Assembly (NCBI RefSeq): GCF_026113935.1
Contig: NZ_JAPEUL010000007.1
Span: 868,001 to 932,000 of the forward strand
Source of the DNA: Marinomonas rhodophyticola
Lineage (GTDB): Bacteria; Pseudomonadota; Gammaproteobacteria; Pseudomonadales; Marinomonadaceae
Reading direction: 5' to 3'
Length of the DNA stretch: 64,000 nt
A program made the position numbers and the translations under genes. The notes under the pieces were generated by a model. The model saw only the letters and a program-made list of their open reading frames with translations. It was not told where the DNA came from and did not search any database. This document shows positions 1-14,036 of the stretch, in pieces; position 1 is the stretch's first letter, and every line of letters begins with the position of its first letter.

Positions 1-849
1 ACAGAATTGGCGAAAGATTTAAAACGTCCAGAAAACTTCTGTGGTATGCATTTCTTTAACCCTGTACATCGTATGCCATTGGTAGAAGTGATTCGAGGTG
101 AAAAAACCAGCGATGCGGCCATTGCGAAAACCGTAGCCTATGCTCAAGCCATGGGCAAAACACCTGTCGTAGTCAATGACTGCCCAGGTTTCCTTGTAAA
201 CCGTGTATTGTTCCCTTACTTCGCTGGTTTTTCCTTGATGATGCAAGAAGGCGCTGATTTCCAAGTAGTAGATAAAACCATGGAGAAATTCGGTTGGCCA
301 ATGGGTCCGGCTTATTTGCTTGATGTGGTGGGAATTGACACGGCGTATCATGCCGATCAAGTGATGGCAGAAGGCTTCCCTGATCGTATGAAGCATGAAG
401 GCACCAATGCCGTAGATCGTCTATTTGAATTGAAGCGTTTTGGTCAAAAGAATGGTCATGGCTTCTATCGTTACGAGGCAGATCGTAAAGGTAAGCCGAA
501 GAAAGTTTTTAACGATGAAATTAATGACTTGCTTGCGCCTGTAGTGAGCTCTCATGCTGAATTGACAGAAGACGATATTGTGGCTCGTATGATGATTCCA
601 CTTTGTATCGAAACGGTGCGTTGTCTAGAAGAAAACATAGTCGCGTCAGCTGCAGAAGCGGATATGGGGTTAATTTATGGTATTGGTTTCCCTCCATACC
701 TTGGTGGTGCCTTGCATTACCTAGACCAAATGGGACTGCAGGCTTTTTGTGATCTTGCAGACAAATACAGCCACTTAGGTAAGTTGTACGAGCCAACCGC
801 GAAGATGCGTGACATGGCCAGTAACAACGACACTTTTTACGGCGCATAA
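1..849 (+). CDS. fadB: FadB, fatty acid oxidation complex alpha subunit (C-terminal part)
   Basis: The frame is open from base 1, so the gene begins before the window and only about 282 C-terminal residues are seen. The visible part is the end of the NAD-binding fold and the C-terminal domains of the 3-hydroxyacyl-CoA dehydrogenase half: [17 protein letters not shown] near the left edge, then [15 protein letters not shown], and [20 protein letters not shown]. In this family FadB hydrates enoyl-CoA and oxidises 3-hydroxyacyl-CoA in beta-oxidation, in a complex with the FadA thiolase. FadA follows 27 bases downstream, the standard fadBA operon. The last residues (NNDTFYGA) look like a normal FadB end. 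Confidence 0.95.
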   Translation, partial: TELAKDLKRPENFCGMHFFNPVHRMPLVEVIRGEKTSDAAIAKTVAYAQAMGKTPVVVNDCPGFLVNRVLFPYFAGFSLMMQEGADFQVVDKTMEKFGWPMGPAYLLDVVGIDTAYHADQVMAEGFPDRMKHEGTNAVDRLFELKRFGQKNGHGFYRYEADRKGKPKKVFNDEINDLLAPVVSSHAELTEDDIVARMMIPLCIETVRCLEENIVASAAEADMGLIYGIGFPPYLGGALHYLDQMGLQAFCDLADKYSHLGKLYEPTAKMRDMASNNDTFYGA

Positions 850-864
850 CTTCCCATAGGTTAG

Positions 865-2052
<1,188 letters not shown>

Positions 2053-2124
2053 GCCGTTTATTTTTACTTGCTTCGTGATGTCGTAAAAGGCTGCGATTAA
2101 TCCTTAATGGTAATGTCTGTCTTT

Positions 2125-2152
2125 AGCCCCACCTAAATGTGGGGCTTTTTTT
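2125..2152 (+). terminator. Rho-independent terminator of fadBA
   Basis: AGCCCCAC and GTGGGGCT form an 8-bp perfect stem around a 6-base loop, followed by a run of seven T. It lies 72 bases after the fadA stop. Confidence 0.85.
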
Positions 2153-2234
2153 GCTCTGGCGTTTTGTATTAAGTTGACGGATGATAAGCGCAATTTATTA
2201 GGTGACAGCAATAGGATCGGAAGAGGGCTTTCTC

Positions 2235-3200
2235 GTGAAAATAGCGGTATTAGATGATTATCAAGATGCAGTCAAAGATCTTTCATGTTTTCGCATTTTG
2301 CAAGGCCATGATGTGCATGTGTTTAATGAAACCTTTAGCAAGACGGATGATTTAATCGATAAGTTAAAGGATTTTGAGGCACTTGTTCTGATACGGGAAC
2401 GCACGGTGATTACGGAAGCTTTATTGGCCAGCTTGCCTAATTTGAAATTGATTAGTCAAACGGGAAAAATCAGTAATCACATTGATGCCAAACTTTGTCA
2501 TAAGTACGGTGTGGCGGTGGCTGAGGGGGTGGGTTCGCCTGTTGCCCCTTCTGAGTTATGTTGGGGGTTAATTATGTCAGCCTGTCGACACATTCCTGAG
2601 TATGTTGCGCAATTTTCGCAAGGGAACTGGCAACAGTCTGGCTCTTTGGGGTTAGGACGAGTGTTGAATGGTTCTGTCCTAGGGATTTGGGGCTACGGAA
2701 AAATTGGACAGCGAATCGCACAATATGCCAAGGCTTTTGGTATGAAGGTGTTGGTTTGGGGTAGTGAAAGTTCTAGATCGTTAGCGCAACAACATGGATT
2801 TACTGCGGCAGCATCCAAAGCCGAATTTTTCCAAAGTGCAGATATTGTCACGCTGCATTTACGACTTAACGATGCGACCAAAGCGATTGTGACTCAGAAG
2901 GATTTGGCATTAATGAAGCCAGACTCTTTATTGGTAAACACCAGTCGAGCTGAGTTGATTGAAAGCGATGCCTTGTATCGTGAAATGTTGTCTAACCCGA
3001 GCAAACGTGCTGCAGTGGATGTTTTTGAAATAGAGCCTGCGACGGCTGCTAATCAACTGTTGTTATCTCTACCAAATGTGCTTTGTACACCGCACATAGG
3101 ATACGTTGAAAAGGCCAGCTACGAATTATATTTTAATATAGCCTTTGAAAATGTCGTAGCTTTTGCCAATGGGAAGCCACAAAATATAGTATTGGTGTGA
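2235..3200 (+). CDS. D-isomer-specific 2-hydroxyacid dehydrogenase family protein
   Basis: An NAD-dependent dehydrogenase of about 321 residues that would interconvert a 2-keto acid and a D-2-hydroxy acid in the cytoplasm; the substrate is unknown. The Rossmann motif is GIWGYGKIGQRIAQY. The catalytic Arg is in VNTSRAELIE, followed by the Glu of VDVFEIEPA and the His of CTPHIGYVEKASYELY, which is the D-2-hydroxyacid dehydrogenase triad. The frame is open from a GTG at 2202, but the GTG at 2235 (VKIAVLDDYQ) is preferred: it has GGAAGAGGG upstream and starts directly with the first beta strand. The gene stands alone between the fadA terminator and a small exported-protein gene. Confidence 0.85.
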   Translation: MKIAVLDDYQDAVKDLSCFRILQGHDVHVFNETFSKTDDLIDKLKDFEALVLIRERTVITEALLASLPNLKLISQTGKISNHIDAKLCHKYGVAVAEGVGSPVAPSELCWGLIMSACRHIPEYVAQFSQGNWQQSGSLGLGRVLNGSVLGIWGYGKIGQRIAQYAKAFGMKVLVWGSESSRSLAQQHGFTAAASKAEFFQSADIVTLHLRLNDATKAIVTQKDLALMKPDSLLVNTSRAELIESDALYREMLSNPSKRAAVDVFEIEPATAANQLLLSLPNVLCTPHIGYVEKASYELYFNIAFENVVAFANGKPQNIVLV

Positions 3201-3254
3201 AACGTGAAATCGTTTCTTTTTTTGGTGATTTTTTAAACGCATAGGATAGAAATT

Positions 3255-3668
3255 ATGAAATCTTGTTTGTCTGCATTGGTTGCGATAGTGCCTCTTATGG
3301 TTTCTTCTACGCAATTGGCGGCAGAGGACACCACCGAGTTACCCGTTTGTGAAAGTAAGGACATCACATCTTTTTCTTACATGGAAAACCTTCAGCCTAA
3401 TTCTGATGTGGATGTGGGAGCGATTTATAAATCCAAAACACAAGAAGTGATCACTTTTGGTAAAAAGAACAAACTAGAAGAATTCCAAATAATAAGCCAA
3501 GACGCATCGTTTACGCCCAATAATTTTGGCGCTCAAATCAATATGAATTACACGGTGAGCTACAAGCCTAATTATGATGCATTCAATGCTTTTCGTAAGT
3601 TTGCCGACATGAGTACCGTTTCCACTTATCGCGTTGGCATGGAGAACTGCCCAACAGATAAGCCATAA
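3255..3668 (+). CDS. Small exported protein of unknown function
   Basis: A 137-residue protein that I do not recognise. The N-terminus is a typical Sec signal peptide (MKSCLSALVAIVPLMVSSTQ, likely cut after LAA), so the mature protein of about 113 residues is probably periplasmic. It has two cysteines, one near each end of the mature chain (PVCESK and ENCPTDK), which could form a disulfide. The middle reads as beta-rich (NNFGAQINMNYTVSYKP). A strong terminator follows. Confidence 0.7.
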   Translation: MKSCLSALVAIVPLMVSSTQLAAEDTTELPVCESKDITSFSYMENLQPNSDVDVGAIYKSKTQEVITFGKKNKLEEFQIISQDASFTPNNFGAQINMNYTVSYKPNYDAFNAFRKFADMSTVSTYRVGMENCPTDKP

Positions 3669-3680
3669 TGAATAAAATGA

Positions 3681-3722
3681 CCTTGCTCTTTAACTGCGGT
3701 TAAAGAGCAAGGCTGTCTTTTT
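3681..3722. terminator. Strong hairpin terminator between convergent genes
   Basis: CCTTGCTCTTTAAC pairs perfectly with GTTAAAGAGCAAGG (14 bp, 4-base loop), followed by GCTGTCTTTTTT. It separates the exported-protein gene (+) from the chemotaxis gene (-). Confidence 0.8.
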
Positions 3723-3755
3723 TAAGACGGTTCGTTTCTTACTCTCAGTAAAACA

Positions 3756-5792
3756 TTACACTTTAAAATTTCCGACTTCGTTATTGAGTGTTTTATATAA
3801 ATCCGTTATTTGTTTTGACTGTTTATTGATAAGGCTTGAGACGTCTTTTACGCCATCGGTCTGTTCTTTTAACAGCATGAGACTTTGATTGATATTATTA
3901 GACAATGCGGCTTGTTCATCGGTGGCTTGGGCTGTTTGGGATGCCAGCTGTTGTACTTTTTCAAATGAATGGTTCAAAGCATCAAATATGTTGATGACGT
4001 TATCAAAATTTGATGCTGTATTATCGGCATTGTTACGGCTGTTCTGAGTGGAAGTAGAGGATTCTCTGACATTACGTTTAAGCTGTTCTATGATGGTTTC
4101 TATTTCATCTGTGCTGTTTTGTGTTCGGGTCGCGAGCGTTCTCACTTCGTCTGCAACAACGGCAAATCCTCGACCTTGTTCACCTGCGCGTGCGGCTTCA
4201 ATCGCAGCATTTAAAGCCAGTAAGTTAGTTTGCTCGGCAATATTTCGAATCACTTCGAGGACGGAAGATATATTTTCAGAGCTTTTCTCTAACTCTTGTG
4301 CTCTTTGTAATGACTTTTCAATATCATCAATTAAGCTAGAAATGGCTTTATGGGATGTGTTTACGGCTTGAATTCCTTGATTGGTTAATTGGCTAGACGT
4401 CGTTGCTTCCGTCGCGGTATCTCTTGCTACTTGCGCCATTTGTTGATTTGATAGATTCATTTCTTGGCCAGCGCTGATCATGGAGGTCGAAGCATTTACC
4501 AATGCTTGAGTGATATCGCTTGTCGTTTCAGAGGCATTTTTTAACTCGGCGGTCATGTTGCCTAGTGACGATGATTGTTTGTGTATATTGCTGATAATAG
4601 ACCTAAGTTGCTCAACAAAATTATCGAACTCTTTGGCTAGATCCCCAAGTTCGTCTTTTGCACTTGAGTTTATTCGCTGAGTTAAATCACCGTCTCCTTC
4701 GGCAATCTCTTTAATTCGACGTCCCATGTTTTCCACATTGTTGGTGATTTTAAGTGGAATAAAATAACCAAAAATGAGCGCAAGAATAAAGGCGATTGAT
4801 GTCACTATCATGGCTATTTTTTGGTTACGAGCAATGTTTTGTTTGGTTTGATCTTCAATGTGTCTTGAGTGGTTTCTGACCGATTCTCCCGCTTTGTCCA
4901 AAAGTGTGCGAATGGCGGCAAATTTCTCATCCGCTACTATGATTTCTTGAGGAAGTTTCTGTGAGGTTTGAATATTGGGGGAGTTTAGTTGAATTAGACT
5001 CTCTTGATACCATTCATCAAAAAGTACATCAAATTTACTATAGGGTTTCGTTAGTTCTGATTCATTAATAAGGTGACCACGATAAGCTCTGAACCTTTCT
5101 AAGGTTTGAGCCGCATTGAGTTTAAACTCTTCTTTGTTTTTTTCTTTATCCCCAACCCCATTAATGATTTTTTGTTGCGCTAGTCGTGCTTGATATAGGT
5201 CTCTGTCTGCATTTAATACCTCAGTGATGGCTTCTACGTAGTTATTAAGCTCCGAAGCTGAGTTTATTTGATCTTTTACATTGTTGGTGTGTGTGTGCAG
5301 ATTTTCTCCCGCTTCATCAAGCATATTACGGATAGTATGGAATTTCTGATCTAGCTCTATCATTGCCTGTGAAAATTGAATGCTGCCTTTTGATGTGGCA
5401 AGTAGACTTTTGCTGGATGAAACCCATTCATCATAAAGTGAATTGAAAGATTCGAACGGTGTTAGCAGATCTTTTGGCTCATCGGCAAGGTACTGTCGAT
5501 AAAGTTGGAAACGATCAAAAACTTGTTGGGCATTTTCGTTAAAGTCTGCTTCATTCTCTTGCTTTGGTCCTTCCCCATCGAGCATTTTCTCTTGTGCAAG
5601 TCGTGCTTGATAAATATCACGATCTGCATTGAGTACTTCTGAAATTGCCTCAAAATAGTGTTCTGCCTGTAATTTCATACTGCTCTTTTGCATGGTGCTC
5701 ATGAGCATCATAAAAATAAACAGCGCGATTAAAATGACGGAGAGAAAGATGATGGGAAGCATCATCTTGATTCGAATAGAATGGATGCGCAT
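3756..5792 (-). CDS. Methyl-accepting chemotaxis protein with a duplicated helical sensor domain
   Basis: A 678-residue inner-membrane chemoreceptor. TM1 is at about residues 10-32 and TM2 at about 325-347, then a HAMP segment ([20 protein letters not shown]). The cytoplasmic signalling domain has the conserved hairpin tip ([20 protein letters not shown]). The periplasmic part is an internal tandem repeat: residues about 46-174 and 185-313 share VLNADRD-YQARLAQ, a Phe-x3-Tyr-Arg segment, an FDEW/YDEW-type motif and an IRxLLDxAGE-type motif, with a period of about 139 residues. It is probably an all-helical bundle sensor. The ligand is unknown. There is no C-terminal methylesterase/methyltransferase pentapeptide. 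Confidence 0.93.
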   Translation of the reverse strand: MRIHSIRIKMMLPIIFLSVILIALFIFMMLMSTMQKSSMKLQAEHYFEAISEVLNADRDIYQARLAQEKMLDGEGPKQENEADFNENAQQVFDRFQLYRQYLADEPKDLLTPFESFNSLYDEWVSSSKSLLATSKGSIQFSQAMIELDQKFHTIRNMLDEAGENLHTHTNNVKDQINSASELNNYVEAITEVLNADRDLYQARLAQQKIINGVGDKEKNKEEFKLNAAQTLERFRAYRGHLINESELTKPYSKFDVLFDEWYQESLIQLNSPNIQTSQKLPQEIIVADEKFAAIRTLLDKAGESVRNHSRHIEDQTKQNIARNQKIAMIVTSIAFILALIFGYFIPLKITNNVENMGRRIKEIAEGDGDLTQRINSSAKDELGDLAKEFDNFVEQLRSIISNIHKQSSSLGNMTAELKNASETTSDITQALVNASTSMISAGQEMNLSNQQMAQVARDTATEATTSSQLTNQGIQAVNTSHKAISSLIDDIEKSLQRAQELEKSSENISSVLEVIRNIAEQTNLLALNAAIEAARAGEQGRGFAVVADEVRTLATRTQNSTDEIETIIEQLKRNVRESSTSTQNSRNNADNTASNFDNVINIFDALNHSFEKVQQLASQTAQATDEQAALSNNINQSLMLLKEQTDGVKDVSSLINKQSKQITDLYKTLNNEVGNFKV

Positions 5793-5978
5793 TTATATAG
5801 TCCCTTACAATCTGATAAGTTCTTTACAGTCTAGGAAAGGATATTTGCAAGCGCAAAAATATAAATGAAGATTTTTTGTTATAGAGCAAAATTTATCGCG
5901 GGATGTCGTATTTGATACTGAAAATCCAGGGTAGATGAACAGAGAATAGGCTCATATTATCTACCCTGAAAGATTTTT

Positions 5979-7235
5979 CTACTCCATTTCATCAGTAATC
6001 CAAGGTGGAGAAATGATCTTAGAGGGCTGACGTTGCATGATGATTTTACCTTGACGAACGGACAGTAATACATCGCCTTGCTGACGTAAAACGCTGTAAT
6101 CATCGTGCCCATCCAGCATTATAAAGTTTGCGGCATTGCCAACTTCTATTCCGTAACCTTGTAAGCACAAGGTACGAGCACTGTTGTCAGTGATCATGTC
6201 TAATGCCCGAGCGTAGTCTTGATATCCCATCATTTGGCAGATATGCATGGCGTAATCTAAGGTGCGAAGCAACTTACCATTGCCTAATGAATACCAAGGA
6301 TCAAAGATAGAGTCCTGTCCTAGGCAGACGTTGATATTGGCTTCTCTAAGTTCTTTGACTCTCGTGACGCCACGGCGTTTTGGGTAGCTGTCAAAACGAC
6401 CTTGCAAGTGAATGCTTTCCGTCGGGCAGGATATAAAGTTAATACCGGCGTTTTTTAATAAACGGAATAGCTTCGAGCAATAGGCGTTATCATAAGAATG
6501 CATCGCGGTGGTGTGGCTTGCAGTGACTTTGGATCCCATATCATGGAATAACGCTTCACAGGCAAGGAATTCTAAAAAACGAGAATTGGGATCATCGATT
6601 TCGTCGCAATGCACATCGATTAATCGATCGTACTTTTTGGCCAATTCTATAATCAGTTTGACAGATTTTTCACCCAATTCTCGAGTGTATTCGAAGTGCG
6701 GAATGCCACCAACCACATCGGCGCCAATGTCCAACGCTTCTTCCATCAGTTTTAAGCCATTGGGGTAAGACAACATGCCGTCTTGGGGAAAGGCTACCAC
6801 CTGTAAATCAATTTTGTCTTTTAGCTCATCACGAAGCGCGCAAAGCGTGCGAACACCGACTAGGGTCGGGTCAGTGGTATCCGCATGAGTTCGAATAGCC
6901 TGTACGCCGTTTTGTACCAAAAGCTCTATGGTGGATAAGGCGCGACGTCGAATATCCGCTTCATTCAACATTGGCTTACGCTGACTCCAGCGTTCGATGC
7001 CTTCGAATAAGGTGCCGCTTTGGTTCCATTCTGGTTCACCAGCGGTTAACGCTGCGTCCAGATGAATATGTGGCTCGACGAAAGGAGCGCAAACGAGTTT
7101 TCCATTTGCATCAATATGGTTTTCTACTGAGACTAACCTATCGTTCTGAGGTGTTATCTTGCTGAAAATACCCTTTTCAATCTGAATAGAGAAAAGCTCT
7201 GAGCGGTGACGTAAACGAGCATTGATAATATGCAT
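5979..7235 (-). CDS. codA: Cytosine deaminase-like amidohydrolase
   Basis: A 418-residue metal-dependent amidohydrolase, probably converting cytosine to uracil in pyrimidine salvage; related amino-pyrimidines or triazines cannot be excluded. Metal-site motifs appear in family order: PHIHLDAA (first HxH), then the His and Glu of DVHCDEIDD, SHTTAMHSY, and the Asp of LGQDSIFDPWYSLG, as in E. coli CodA. Length matches CodA (about 427). No cytosine permease (codB) lies next to it; upstream is the divergent katG. The start ATG at 7235 gives MHIINARLR, a normal beginning for the family. Confidence 0.88.
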   Translation of the reverse strand: MHIINARLRHRSELFSIQIEKGIFSKITPQNDRLVSVENHIDANGKLVCAPFVEPHIHLDAALTAGEPEWNQSGTLFEGIERWSQRKPMLNEADIRRRALSTIELLVQNGVQAIRTHADTTDPTLVGVRTLCALRDELKDKIDLQVVAFPQDGMLSYPNGLKLMEEALDIGADVVGGIPHFEYTRELGEKSVKLIIELAKKYDRLIDVHCDEIDDPNSRFLEFLACEALFHDMGSKVTASHTTAMHSYDNAYCSKLFRLLKNAGINFISCPTESIHLQGRFDSYPKRRGVTRVKELREANINVCLGQDSIFDPWYSLGNGKLLRTLDYAMHICQMMGYQDYARALDMITDNSARTLCLQGYGIEVGNAANFIMLDGHDDYSVLRQQGDVLLSVRQGKIIMQRQPSKIISPPWITDEME

Positions 7236-7491
7236 GATGCTTTCCTAAATCGTGAGTTAAGTCATGTTTATCTTAGTAAAGCATGCTTTATGTTGAATGA
7301 GTACTACTGCGTTTTCGTCATGTCGTGACATGGGAAATTAAGTCTTTTCTGTCTTAGCCTATTGGAATATTAGGTTTTATTTATTAGCAACTTGATCTAT
7401 GAAGGGCTATAACTATTAGGACAAGAGAGAAGGGGCTGTGATTTTTCGTTATAAAGCTCACATAAAATGCAAAGAAAGTCAGTCAGGATAA

Positions 7492-9730
<2,239 letters not shown>

Positions 9731-9775
9731 TTTCTTGAGGGTATTTTGCCCTCTGGTTTAGTGTTGCCAACAGCC

Positions 9776-9810
9776 AGCCTCCGCTTTCTTTAGGATTGCG
9801 GGGGCTTTTT
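9776..9810 (+). terminator. Rho-independent terminator of katG
   Basis: AGCCTCCGC and GCGGGGGCT form a stem of about 9 bp (one G-T pair) with a 13-base loop, followed by TTTTT. Confidence 0.75.
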
Positions 9811-9992
9811 ATTATTGGTTTAAACTTTAGTGACTACAAAAAACAACGGTTAAAAGGTGGTGCTTTGTAGAGCATTAAGATAAATTCCCTCAAATGCAAT
9901 AATTATGGCGATTGTGTCGTTACTAAAGCTGACTAAACTTTGCAGGAAGCAGGATGTCGCTTGCTTAAATTTTTATTTGATAGGTAGAGCTT

Positions 9993-11873
9993 ATGAAGGT
10001 ATCCCATAAAGTTGTTTTATGTGCTTCCGTTGTCGTTGTGTTGGCGTTCTCGATTTACTCTTGGTTGCAATACTCAAGTCTTCGCGCCGCACTGTTTGAA
10101 AAAACCATGACCAGCACGCAAGAAAGTAGTAAAGCGTTGGCGTTACAGGTGGATAATTGGCTTAAAAATAAAATGGATTTAATCGAGTCAATCTCACAAA
10201 CAATCGATGCCGATTTCAGTCCTGAGACCATTCAAAAAGCCTTTGATTTACCCATTTACCAAAAAGAATTTTTATTACTATTTGGTGGTTTGGACAGTGG
10301 TGGCCCTCGTTTTACGAACGATCCTAATTGGAACCCACCTGGTTGGGATGCTCGCAAGCGTCCTTGGTATGATATGGGGAAAAATCACAAGCAAGCTGTG
10401 TTGACCGAGCCTTATGTTTCTACAGAAGGGGATATTCTAATTTCTGTGATAGCCGATTTTTCGGACCGGGGGCAATTTAAAGGGGCATTTGGCGGAGATC
10501 TGAGTCTCAAAACTGTATCAGATGCGGTGAACACCCTGAATTTCAACGAGACCGGTTATGCCTTTTTGCTAAATAAATCTGGCAAGATCATCAGTCATCC
10601 CAATGCTGATTTGAATGGCAAATCTATAGCGGACTTATTGCAAGGAGGCGTGCCAGCCTTGAGTAATGGGTTGTTGCCAAATACGCTAGCAGATGGCACA
10701 TCGGTTTATGTGTCGTTTAGTCCATTACCGAATTTATACGGGGCTGATTGGTACATTGGCGTGGTACTGGATGAGGCTAAATTATTTGCTGACGTGCGCT
10801 CCTTTGGCTGGATAGCCTTATGGAGTACCTTGATTGCCGGTTTGCTAGTTTCGATTATCTTGTATGTTGTGGTTACTCGTCTGTTGGAACCTTTGCGAGC
10901 TTTGCGTGAGTCTCTACAGGAGATCAATGGCGGAGAAGGGGATTTAACCAAGCGATTAGACATTATCAGCAATGATGAATTTGGTGCCGTATCGAGTGAG
11001 TTTAATAAGTTTGTTGATTATTTACAGCAAATGATACGTGAGGTAAAAGGGCGGTCTTTACGTGTCCGTGAAAATACTGATAAAACGGCGGCTTCCTCTG
11101 CACGTTCATCCTCAGAGCTTTATACTCAGTTAAACGAACTGGATCAATTAGCGACGGCGATGCATGAAATGTCAGCCACGGCTCATGATGTGGCGGATAA
11201 CGCTCAAACGGCAGCCAGTCGCGCTAATCATGCCGATGCAGCAGCGAAAGAAGGCTCTCTTGTGGTGGAACGTACGACGGCTTCGATTTCACAGTTGACC
11301 GATAAAATGGGCGGTGTAGTCACGACCATCAATGAGTTAGTCGTATACAGCAATAATATCGAATCTATTTTGACGGTGATAACCGATATTGCTGATCAAA
11401 CGAACTTATTGGCTTTGAACGCCGCGATTGAAGCGGCCAGAGCGGGCGAGCAAGGTCGAGGGTTTGCCGTTGTTGCGGATGAGGTGAGAACATTAGCATC
11501 GAAAACACAAGAATCGACCGAACAAATTCAGAAAATGATTCAGCAACTTCAAAATGGCGTGAGAGGGGCTGAGAAAGTCATTCTTGAAAGTCGAGAAAGT
11601 GCCAACGCTACTCAGCACATTGCGAATCAGGCGAAAGCATCGTTAGAAGCCATTCGTGCCAGTATTAACGAAATTAATGAAATGACGGTACAAATAGCGG
11701 CAGCAGCGGAAGAGCAAAGTGCAACGTCGAACGAAATTAATCGTAACACGACGAATATTCGTGACATCAGTCAGTCAGTTTCTGATGCGGCGACTGAACA
11801 ATCTGCTTTGTGTGAAACCATGGTAGAAATTACTATTGAGCAAGCAAAATCCTTGGATAAGTTTAGGGTGTAA
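9993..11873 (+). CDS. Methyl-accepting chemotaxis protein with a dCache sensor
   Basis: A 626-residue chemoreceptor. TM1 is at about residues 7-25, followed by a periplasmic double-Cache domain (about 30-270), TM2 at about 272-295, HAMP, and a signalling domain with the conserved tip ([20 protein letters not shown]). The sensor contains [25 protein letters not shown] and FGGDLSL, the layout of amino-acid-sensing dCache_1 receptors. The first Tyr of that signature (YDxRxRPWY) is a Trp here (WDARKRPWY), so the ligand is uncertain. There is no adaptation pentapeptide at the C-terminus. It is a single-gene unit with its own terminator. Confidence 0.93.
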   Translation: MKVSHKVVLCASVVVVLAFSIYSWLQYSSLRAALFEKTMTSTQESSKALALQVDNWLKNKMDLIESISQTIDADFSPETIQKAFDLPIYQKEFLLLFGGLDSGGPRFTNDPNWNPPGWDARKRPWYDMGKNHKQAVLTEPYVSTEGDILISVIADFSDRGQFKGAFGGDLSLKTVSDAVNTLNFNETGYAFLLNKSGKIISHPNADLNGKSIADLLQGGVPALSNGLLPNTLADGTSVYVSFSPLPNLYGADWYIGVVLDEAKLFADVRSFGWIALWSTLIAGLLVSIILYVVVTRLLEPLRALRESLQEINGGEGDLTKRLDIISNDEFGAVSSEFNKFVDYLQQMIREVKGRSLRVRENTDKTAASSARSSSELYTQLNELDQLATAMHEMSATAHDVADNAQTAASRANHADAAAKEGSLVVERTTASISQLTDKMGGVVTTINELVVYSNNIESILTVITDIADQTNLLALNAAIEAARAGEQGRGFAVVADEVRTLASKTQESTEQIQKMIQQLQNGVRGAEKVILESRESANATQHIANQAKASLEAIRASINEINEMTVQIAAAAEEQSATSNEINRNTTNIRDISQSVSDAATEQSALCETMVEITIEQAKSLDKFRV

Positions 11874-11891
11874 CGCGAGTTCGATCTGTTT

Positions 11892-11929
11892 AAGGTGGGT
11901 TGGGCTTTTGTCCCCAGCCTGCCTTTTTT
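11892..11929 (+). terminator. Rho-independent terminator after the dCache chemoreceptor
   Basis: AAGGTGGGTTGGG pairs with CCCAGCCTGCCTT (13 bp including G-T pairs), then a T run, 18 bases after the stop. Confidence 0.75.
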
Positions 11930-12112
11930 ATTGCGCTTTCGTTGATGTTTCTATCGCTCTTTACTCTTTTACACTTCCTTTGCTATATCATTTTACTTAA
12001 TAATTAATCCTGAACACCTTTTTGTCATCTTGTTTTCTTATACTGGGTTTTGTATCTGAAGTTATTTTTAATACCATATTGACGAGCACAATAGTCGTGA
12101 AAAAGTTTCATT

Positions 12113-12574
12113 ATGAAGTTTGAAGGTCTTAACGCCATCGCCCTTTTGGAGGGGATAAAAGGCGTATTGGCGTTATTTCTTGTGGTTAGTGTGAATGTTT
12201 TGGCAGGACGGGATCTTCATCAATTGGCTGAGCAGTTGATGGCTCAGTGGTCTATTTCCACGACCAATCATTATGTGTCTTTAGTCCTTAGTATGATCGA
12301 AAGTGTTACTCACAAGAGCCTAGTGTTGGTGACAGCAATCGCGCTGCTGTATGCCTGTTTTCGTTTTGTCATGGCCTATGGGCTTTGGCATCGACTACGC
12401 TGGACCGAATGGTTCGCTTTTATTAGTGGCTCACTTTACATTCCCTTTGAACTGTACGCCCTCTACCAGACTCCCAGTTTTATTCACGTCTCAATACTCT
12501 TGTTTAACCTCGTTGTGGTTATGTATTTGTATTGGGTTCTAAAGCGTGGTGCCAAGTCACCTAAAAAGACCTAA
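12113..12574 (+). CDS. DUF2127-family membrane protein
   Basis: A 153-residue protein with about four hydrophobic helices: GVLALFLVVSVNVLA, a second at about 62-80, a third around LYACFRFVMAYGLW, and a C-terminal one (FNLVVVMYLYWVL). The pattern EGIKGVLAL near the N-terminus and YGLWHRLRWTEWFAF mid-protein is what I know from DUF2127 (predicted inner-membrane) proteins. The function of that family is unknown. It is a monocistronic gene, and a short AT-rich stretch follows. Confidence 0.75.
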   Translation: MKFEGLNAIALLEGIKGVLALFLVVSVNVLAGRDLHQLAEQLMAQWSISTTNHYVSLVLSMIESVTHKSLVLVTAIALLYACFRFVMAYGLWHRLRWTEWFAFISGSLYIPFELYALYQTPSFIHVSILLFNLVVVMYLYWVLKRGAKSPKKT

Positions 12575-12818
12575 CTAGGTCTGCACGAGATTTATTGGAA
12601 TAAATATTTCAATAATTTAAGGTTCTATCTTTAAATTCATATCCCCTATCTTTTTGTTTTTAATGGGTTTGTTTGTTGTTGTCGTTGATGTTTTTTTATT
12701 TTTAACGAAGACTTTTAATAATTTCCCACAAAAATACACTTTATCTATTGAATTAAATGAAATAAATATTCTATTATGGTTTCATTGTTGGAATATCACA
12801 GACGATAGTGAGACGATC

Positions 12819-13988
12819 ATGACGGTAAAGAAAATGCGTGTGGGGTTGGTGGGGTCTGGCTATATGGGCAAAGCCCATGCGATAGCCTACCGCAATGCGA
12901 TAGCAGCATTTGCTATTCCACAAGGTCAATTACAGTGTGAGATGCTAGCGGACGCGACATCAGAGTTGGCAGAAATGAAGGCGCTGGAATTGGGCTTCAA
13001 TCGCTCTACAGGGGATTGGAAGTGCTTGATTAATGATCCCGATGTTGACGTTGTGGATATTTGTGCACCGAATTTTTTACATAAGGAAATAGCGTTAGCC
13101 GCTATTGCCGCAGGTAAGCATGTTTACAGTGAAAAACCGTTAGCATTGAACGCGGATGACGCCAAGGAAATGACTGAAGCGGCCGAGCGTGCTGGTGTTA
13201 AAACACTAGTGGGCTTTAATTATATCAAGAACCCAACGGTGCAATTTGCTAAGCAATTAATCGCTCGTGGTGATATTGGTGAGGTGGTGCATTTTCGCGG
13301 TGTGTTTAATGAAGATTATCTTGCCGATGCTAATTTGCCATTTAGCTGGCGTTTGCAGAAGCGGTTTGCAGGAACCGGTGCGTTGAATGACTTGGCCTCG
13401 CATCTTGTGCAACTGGCGACACATTTGGTGGCTCCCATCATATCGTTGTGTGCCGATCTCAAAGTGGTTCATCAATATCGTCCTATATATCAAGCGTCAA
13501 ACGATGACAAAGCAAGCGTTGGTGAAGTAGAAAACGACGATCAGGCTCATATGATGGTGCGCTTTGCTAATGGTGCTCAAGGTACGTTAGAAGCATCACG
13601 AATCGCATGGGGAAGAAAAAATGGTTTGTCATTTGAAGTCACAGGAACCAAGGGAAGCTTGATTTTTGATCAAGAAACCTTATCAGAGTTGTCTTTGTAT
13701 ATTGCTGAAGGCCATCCTCAAACTCAAGGTTTTAAGCGTATTTTAGTGGGACCTGAGCACCCTGATTATCAGGCATTTTGTGTGTCTGCAGGTCATGGCC
13801 TGGGCTTCAATGACATGAAAGCCGTTGAAATTCGAGACTTATTTCAAGGTATGGTTAACGACGCACCCCTATGGCCAGATTTTCGAGCCGCCACTCAGGT
13901 CAATATTATTCTCGACAGCGTGGTGGAGTCTTTTGAAAAAAGAGCCTGGGTTGACGTAGAGCAATACGATGTCAGGGCGCAGCCTTAA
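12819..13988 (+). CDS. Gfo/Idh/MocA-family oxidoreductase of the inositol locus
   Basis: An NAD(P)-dependent sugar or cyclitol dehydrogenase of about 389 residues. The nucleotide-binding motif VGLVGSGYMGKAHAIAYRNA is at the N-terminus, EKPLALN follows the second strand, and the C-terminal substrate domain contains FAGTGALNDLASHLVQLA. The frame is open from 12654 but that extension is AT-rich low-complexity translation; ATG 12819 (MTVKKMRVGLVG) is chosen because the Rossmann fold starts there. iolB and iolG follow on the same strand, so it probably oxidises an inositol isomer or inositol-derived intermediate. It is distinct from the iolG paralogue two genes on. Confidence 0.82.
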   Translation: MTVKKMRVGLVGSGYMGKAHAIAYRNAIAAFAIPQGQLQCEMLADATSELAEMKALELGFNRSTGDWKCLINDPDVDVVDICAPNFLHKEIALAAIAAGKHVYSEKPLALNADDAKEMTEAAERAGVKTLVGFNYIKNPTVQFAKQLIARGDIGEVVHFRGVFNEDYLADANLPFSWRLQKRFAGTGALNDLASHLVQLATHLVAPIISLCADLKVVHQYRPIYQASNDDKASVGEVENDDQAHMMVRFANGAQGTLEASRIAWGRKNGLSFEVTGTKGSLIFDQETLSELSLYIAEGHPQTQGFKRILVGPEHPDYQAFCVSAGHGLGFNDMKAVEIRDLFQGMVNDAPLWPDFRAATQVNIILDSVVESFEKRAWVDVEQYDVRAQP

Positions 13989-14036
13989 CCATAGGTTCAG
14001 CAAGATTAAGCGACAATAATCATTATTGAGGTTTTT

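Noticed and set aside
6508-7165. ORFs on the plus strand inside the cytosine deaminase gene
   Set aside because: They are antisense shadows of codA with no family resemblance and no ribosome sites.
12654-12818. Extended N-terminus of the Gfo/Idh oxidoreductase
   Set aside because: The extension is AT-rich, Phe/Leu/Asn-rich and precedes a normal Rossmann start at ATG 12819.
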